Shown in pieces: positions 59,312-64,000 of a stretch of 64,000 bases of DNA. Within the stretch, counting starts at the first letter, position 1. The number at the start of each line of letters is the position of its first letter. Position numbers and translations under genes: made by a program. The stretch is taken from positions 711,536,196 to 711,600,195 of the forward strand of contig CM068367.1 in NCBI GenBank assembly GCA_034769895.1. Reading direction: 5' to 3'. This DNA comes from Magicicada septendecula (Eukaryota; Arthropoda; Insecta; Hemiptera; Cicadidae). The notes beneath the pieces were generated by a model. It saw only the letters and a program-made list of their open reading frames with translations. It was not told the origin of the DNA and did no database searches.

Positions 59312-60710
59312 GTAAGTAAGTTATATTCCTTTAGACTTTTCTCACCAGCAAGCACTAAATAAGATGGAGAGTATATTGTCACTTACCTGTGTATAAGGGC
59401 TATGAAGATTAATCCACACAAGTGGTCAGTCATAGAACTGAAAAATCAGTTATGGAAAAAATCAAACAATGAAGTATATTGTTATGATGGTCTCACTGAT
59501 CATCGTATGGTACAGTGAAAACATACAGACACCAATGAAGTACTAATTACCAGCTTTAATTAATCACAATTAATTATGTGCAATCAACTTGTACAATAAT
59601 TTAAGTTAAATTATCCACATGCAATAATAATGTCTATTAAGAGTTCCGCACTACTTATAAGACGATAAACACTTTCCACTAATCTTCAACCACCACTCAA
59701 TCCACATTAACACTTTCACTGCGGACAGTAATTTTTGACTATCCCTTAGTTACGGGTGAATATATTTTTTTAATATTTCACATTGATGTATTATTTATCA
59801 TTTTTTATTTTTGTTAGTAGTTTGGAGGAAAAAATCAACCGGAAGTGAATTTACGAGAAGGCCTTCACCTGAGGCCCATCCATAAGCGGGAAAGTTCGCC
59901 CGCTAGGGGCTGGTTATGCTAAGACCGCATTGTACCTTTACAAATTTTCCAAATAAAATAGTAAACAATTTTTATTAATTCATAATTTTAGATTTTTGTT
60001 CCGTTGAAAACATTTCAAATGTAAAAATCCAAACTTCTGAGTAAAAATAGAGATTATAGATATCCAAATTGTTTTGTAGGGGTTTGACTGCACATTACAA
60101 TAAAAGATAAGAAGAAAGGAATTATCTCTTATAACTTTAAATTTACACTTGACAGTTGCCAAACTAGAAAACTAATGACCAAGGGTCGGATCACCTTTAA
60201 AATAATGACAATGTAGCTGGTGATTTTGCTTATCTCCTGGTTCGCATCTATTAGGAAAGATGAGCTGCAACCTTCACGTATTGGTCGTATGAATCTGAAA
60301 CCGAACTGTTTTCACTAAAACTCTTATATTTTGTTGATTCTAAAACACATTTATTTACTTCAGATTTTTGTGTCACAGTTGTAGTATTGCTGTTTCGTGC
60401 ACTTTACAATAAAAAACAAAAACAACATTTTTGCCATTACAATGAAATGAGAACAAATATTTTTTGTAACACTGTTTATTAAACTTAACGATTTTAGTAC
60501 TACTAAATAGGAAAAAGAACTGTACAATTAATTAAAATTTTGAAATTAATTTTAATAAGAAAAGTAAAAGTAAAAAGATATATCGACTATATATTATTTG
60601 TGTTATTATTTAACATTAAAAATTATGAAATTTAAATAAAACTAAATTAATTTTTAATTTCTAACTATTACTAAAAACTTTACCTAACTATTTACAAAAA
60701 CTTATAATCG
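59312..60710. other. NDUFB7 intron 2, nothing recognised
   Basis: AT-rich intronic sequence. A GC-richer patch at 59860-59930 has no tRNA or coding signature that I can see. Confidence 0.5.
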
Positions 60711-60970
60711 AAATACGCTATGTTTCTGTTCAACCTAACGATTTAGAAAATTTAATCTAAATACGCTACGTTTTTGTACAACCTAACGATTTTGAAAATG
60801 TAATCTAAATACGTTACGTTTTTGTTCAACCTAACGATTTAGAAAATTTAATCTAAATATGCTACGTTTTTGTCCATCCTAACAATTTAGAAAATTGAAT
60901 CTAAATATGTTACGTTTTTGCCCAACCTAACTATTTACAAACTTTAATCTAAATACGCTATGTTTGGATA
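60711..60970. repeat. 48-bp minisatellite, about 5.4 units
   Basis: Units recognised by AAATACGCTACGTTTTTGTT and CAACCTAACGATTTAGAAAA, starting at 60711, 60759, 60807 and on at 48-base steps, with a few substitutions per unit. Confidence 0.9.
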
Positions 60971-61127
60971 AAATTTTAACATAAAACTCTGCTTATACCT
61001 TGTGAATGAACTAAAATAATTGAATCTCTGCAACTGGATTCTGTTTCTCTAAAGATCTGAAAAAAAAAATATATATATATATTACTATAATACTTATAAC
61101 TATTTTACCTCAAGATGTATTTTTTCT

Positions 61128-62028
61128 TTAGGGACATGTTTCGGGAGATCCTGTTCTCCCATCTTCAACCTTCGCCATCTTGCTTCTGGTGCAGTATTTG
61201 TGTGTTGGCTTCTGGATGTTATTATGGTGGTTTTTTGGTCTTTGGTCCTTCAATGTTGCATTATTGTGTGTGGTTGTGGTATCTGTTTTTGTATTTTGTG
61301 TATTTTCGATGTTGAGTGCTTTGAATATTGTGTTATGTTTTGTATTGATTTGTATTTGTTCTGGTATTAATTTGTTTTGTGTTTTATGTTTGTAAATCTG
61401 TAAATTTTCCCAAATGTTCATTATGGTGCCTTTGTGTGGTATATGTTTTATTAGTGTTACATTGGTTATGTCTGGGAATTCATGTCCTGTGTTTATTGCA
61501 TGTGTGGCTAAATTGGATTTATATATGTTTGGTTTTTTGTATGCATTTAGGTGTTCAAAATAACGTTTTTTCAGCTGTTTTTTTGTTTGTCCTATGTAAC
61601 ATTTATTGCAATCTTGGCATTCAGTTTTGTATATGCCGTTAGTTGTTGTATTATCTTTGTTGTGTGAGCTATTTAGATTTTGTAATTTATTTTTATTAGT
61701 TTTGTATGCTATTTTTATATCTGTGTTTTTAAATAGTTTTGTTAGTTTTGTCATTTTATTATTTAAGTAAGTGAATGTGGCCCATTTTTTGTTGTTGTTA
61801 TTATTTATGTGTTGTTCATTTTGATTAATTCTTAATTGTTCAGTTTTTATTTTATATTTGATTTTATTTTCTATTTTGTTCACAGTATTTTTATTGTATC
61901 CATTTTCATAACCAATTTGGTATATTATATTTCTTTCTTTGTCAGTTTCTTGTTTGTTTAGGGGAATTTTGTACATTCTGTTAAATAGCGAATAGAATGC
62001 TGCCATTTTATGTTGTGGTGGGTGGTCT
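61128..62028 (-). pseudogene. Second PLE family, thumb and GIY-YIG endonuclease, 5'-truncated
   Basis: A minus-strand frame of about 300 codons. It begins in the reverse transcriptase thumb (HPPQHKMAAFYSLFNRMYKI), passes an Asn/Lys-rich linker, and reaches a GIY-YIG nuclease (NGIYKTECQDCNKCYIGQTK, KKRYFEH, then a histidine-rich AINTGHEF region). The CxxC (ECQDC) between GIY and YIG is a feature of many PLE nucleases and is absent from the first family here. The upstream reverse transcriptase is lost where a different repeat begins at 62029. The 3' end carries a hammerhead remnant. Confidence 0.85.
61131..61170 (-). ncRNA. Hammerhead remnant at 3' end of second PLE
   Basis: Minus strand: TTGAAGA (61168-61162, first core C changed to T), stem II GGGAG/CTCCC perfect, GAAA (61142-61139), stem III ACATGT (61139-61134), C before the expected cut, inner stem I AGG/CCT. 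The changed core base should abolish cleavage. It lies over the end of the coding frame, as in the first PLE family. Confidence 0.45.
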
Positions 62029-63895
62029 AGCAGAATACCCGTGCTTCGCTACGGAGTTTCACGTTGTACGTAATGAAAATGTTCGTTTAATTAATAAAGT
62101 TCAATTAAAGTAGGCTTCTTAAAAATAAATAGCTGTTGCCCACAACTTCGTTCGCGTGGTCTTCAATTTAATGCGATAATATATTTAGAACAGAATCTAT
62201 TCTATTGGGTTGCCATAGTAACCAGATCTAATAGTTTTTTAAGACCGCAAAGGACCCCCCAGAGGATCGTATCGAAAAAAACACCTGCCCTATGTTCGTT
62301 CTCCCGTTGCGTAAAATATTTGTGCCAAGTTTGGTTGAAATCGGTCCAGTGGTTTAGGAGATGTGGAAGACCCCAAAAACCCCCCAAAAGGACCCCATCG
62401 AAAAAACACCTATCCTATGTTGGTTCTCCTGTTGCGTAAAATATTTGTGCCAAGTTTGGTTGAAATCGGTCCAGTGGTTTAGGAGGAGATGTGGAAGACC
62501 CCAAAGAACCCCCCAAAGGACCCCGTCGAAAAAAATACAGAAACCTTCGCGGGCATGCGCACAACAACTCACCGAAGTTTCATCGCAATCGGATGAATGG
62601 TATAGGAACGCATACGGGACAAACAAAGAAACATTCATTTTTATATATAAGATGTAAACTATACCACTTACTTGACATAAACCGTGATAGCTAAGCTAAT
62701 GTACAACATATATGTATTAATTATACACATAAATGTTCCTCGATAGACACTCTATCTATTGGCGAAAAATTGAATAAAATCCGTTCAGTACTTCCTGAGA
62801 TTAGCGATTTCAAACACAGAGAGAAAACGGACCGACTATACGATAATATATTTAGAACAGAAGCTATTCTATTGGGTTGCCATAGTAACCAGATCTAATA
62901 ATTTTTTAAGACCGCAAAGGACCCCCCAGAGGATCGTATCGAAAAAAAAACCTGTCCTATGTTGGTTCTCCCGTTGCGTAAAATATTTGTGCCAAGTTTG
63001 GTTGAAATCGGTCCAATGGTTTAGGTGGAGACATGGAAGACCCCAAAGAACCCCCCAAAAGATCGTATCGAAAAAAAACACTTGTCCTATGTTGGTTCTC
63101 CCTTTACGTAAAATATTTGTGCCAAGTTTGGTTGAAATCGGTCCAGTGGTTTAGGAGGCGATGTGGAAGACCCCAAAGAACCCCCAAAAGGACCCCATCG
63201 AAAAAACACCTATCCTATGTTGGTTCTCCCGTTGCGTAAAATATTTGTGCCAAGTTTGGTTGAAATCGGTCCAGTGGTTTAGGAGATGTGGAAGACCCCA
63301 AAGAACCCCCCCCCAAAGACCCCATCGAAAAAACACCTATCCTATGTTGGTTCTCCCATTGCATAAAATATTTGTGCCAAGTTTGGTTGAAATCGGTCCA
63401 GTGGTTTAGGAGATGTGGAAGACCCCAAAAAACCCCAAAAGGAACCCATCGAAAAAACACCTATCCTATGTTGGTTCTCCCGTTGCATAAAATATTTGTG
63501 CCAAGTTTGGTTGAAATCGGTCCAGTGGTTTAGGAGGAGATGTGGATGACCCCAAAGAACCCCATCGAAAAATATACAGAAACCTTCGCGGGCATGCGCA
63601 CAACAACTCACCGAAGTTTCATCGCAATCAGATGAATGGTATAGGAACGCATACGGGACAAACAAAGAAACATTCATTTTTATATATAAGATGTAAACTA
63701 TACCACTTACTTGACATAAACCGTGATAGCTAAGCTAATGTACAACATATATGTATTAATTATACACATAAATGTTCCTCGATAGACACTCTTATCTATT
63801 GGCGAAAACTTGAATAAAATCCGTTCAGTACTTCCTGAGATTAGCGATTTCAAACACAGAGAGAAAACGGACCGACTTTACTTTATACTATGTAT
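62029..63895. repeat. Tandem repeat element with ~125-bp subrepeats
   Basis: Two head-to-tail copies share GAACAGAA.CTATTCTATTGG, a terminal ATTCATTTTTATATATAAGA and the sequence after it. Each copy contains a subrepeat of 124-130 bases with GCCAAGTTTGGTTGAAATCG: two units in the first copy (62322, 62447) and five in the second (62989, 63119, 63247, 63374, 63498). The phrases and the TATATAAGAT end resemble 3' tails of arthropod LINEs, a guess only. It interrupts the second PLE. Open frames on both strands come from the subrepeats and are not genes. Confidence 0.7.
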
Positions 63896-63901
63896 AGATA
63901 T

Positions 63902-64000
63902 GTGAATGTGGCCCATTTTTTGTTGTTGTTATTATTTATGTGTTGTTCAGTTTTTATTTTGTATTTGATTTTATTTTCTATTTTGATCATAGTAGATCAT
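63902..64000 (-). pseudogene. Second PLE family, linker fragment
   Basis: Close to 61770-61880 with a short deletion. It encodes part of the Asn-rich linker before the GIY-YIG domain. It continues beyond the window. Confidence 0.7.

Noticed and set aside
59860-59930. GC-richer patch considered as a tRNA or small RNA gene
   Set aside because: I found no cloverleaf, anticodon arm or T-loop consensus.
59312-64000. Search for the last NDUFB7 exon
   Set aside because: No sequence encoding the conserved basic C-terminal helix was found on the plus strand; it probably lies to the right of the window.

Overview
The window is nuclear DNA of an arthropod, most likely an insect with a large, AT-rich, transposon-filled genome. 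The evidence is a host gene split by a very long intron and the mix of Penelope-like, Ty3/gypsy, PIF/Harbinger, pogo/Tigger, hAT and LINE elements. I cannot name the species.

The only host gene I can support is NDUFB7, encoding the B18 subunit of mitochondrial complex I. Exon 1 is at 20016-20136 and exon 2 at 59143-59311, both on the plus strand, with GT/AG splice sites that join in phase. Intron 1 is about 39 kb. The 3' exon(s) lie beyond the right edge. Almost everything else is mobile or repetitive DNA.

Layout. 245-19716: three copies (A plus, B minus, C plus) of a repeat block of about 5 kb. A and B meet in a spacerless palindrome at 7443/7444. B and C are separated by an inverted pair of Penelope-like elements (PLEs) with outward 3' ends. 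Copy A carries an extra hAT (ZMYM1-like) relic. 20137-59142 is intron 1. It holds a Tigger element (20329-24955) with an unclassified DDE transposon nested inside it (20711-23021), a decayed Harbinger relative (about 25343-26790), a decayed LINE (about 26900-28480), an almost complete PIF/Harbinger element (28733-31763) with a palindromic PLE end inserted in it, and a 10-kb satellite-bearing array (32254-42400) that contains a recent 3.53-kb tandem duplication. A PLE reverse transcriptase fragment, another satellite element and a complete but frameshifted Ty3/gypsy retrotransposon with 2.75-kb LTRs (45106-57291, coding on the minus strand) follow. After exon 2, intron 2 holds a 48-bp minisatellite, a second PLE family (minus strand) and a tandem repeat element with subrepeats of about 125 bp.

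The most interesting signal is a set of sequences that fold like hammerhead ribozymes. One lies across the stop codon of the PLE (14666-14710 and its mirror 11972-12016). A different one lies at one end of the satellite-bearing E repeat (best copy 42194-42234, minus strand). Decayed versions lie at 57658-57698 and 61131-61170. Other points of interest are a ladder of five primer-binding-site-like cassettes in and beside the gypsy LTR, the poorly classified DDE transposon, and a MITE that keeps one orientation in opposite arms of an inverted repeat. All calls are from reading the sequence; no database search was run.
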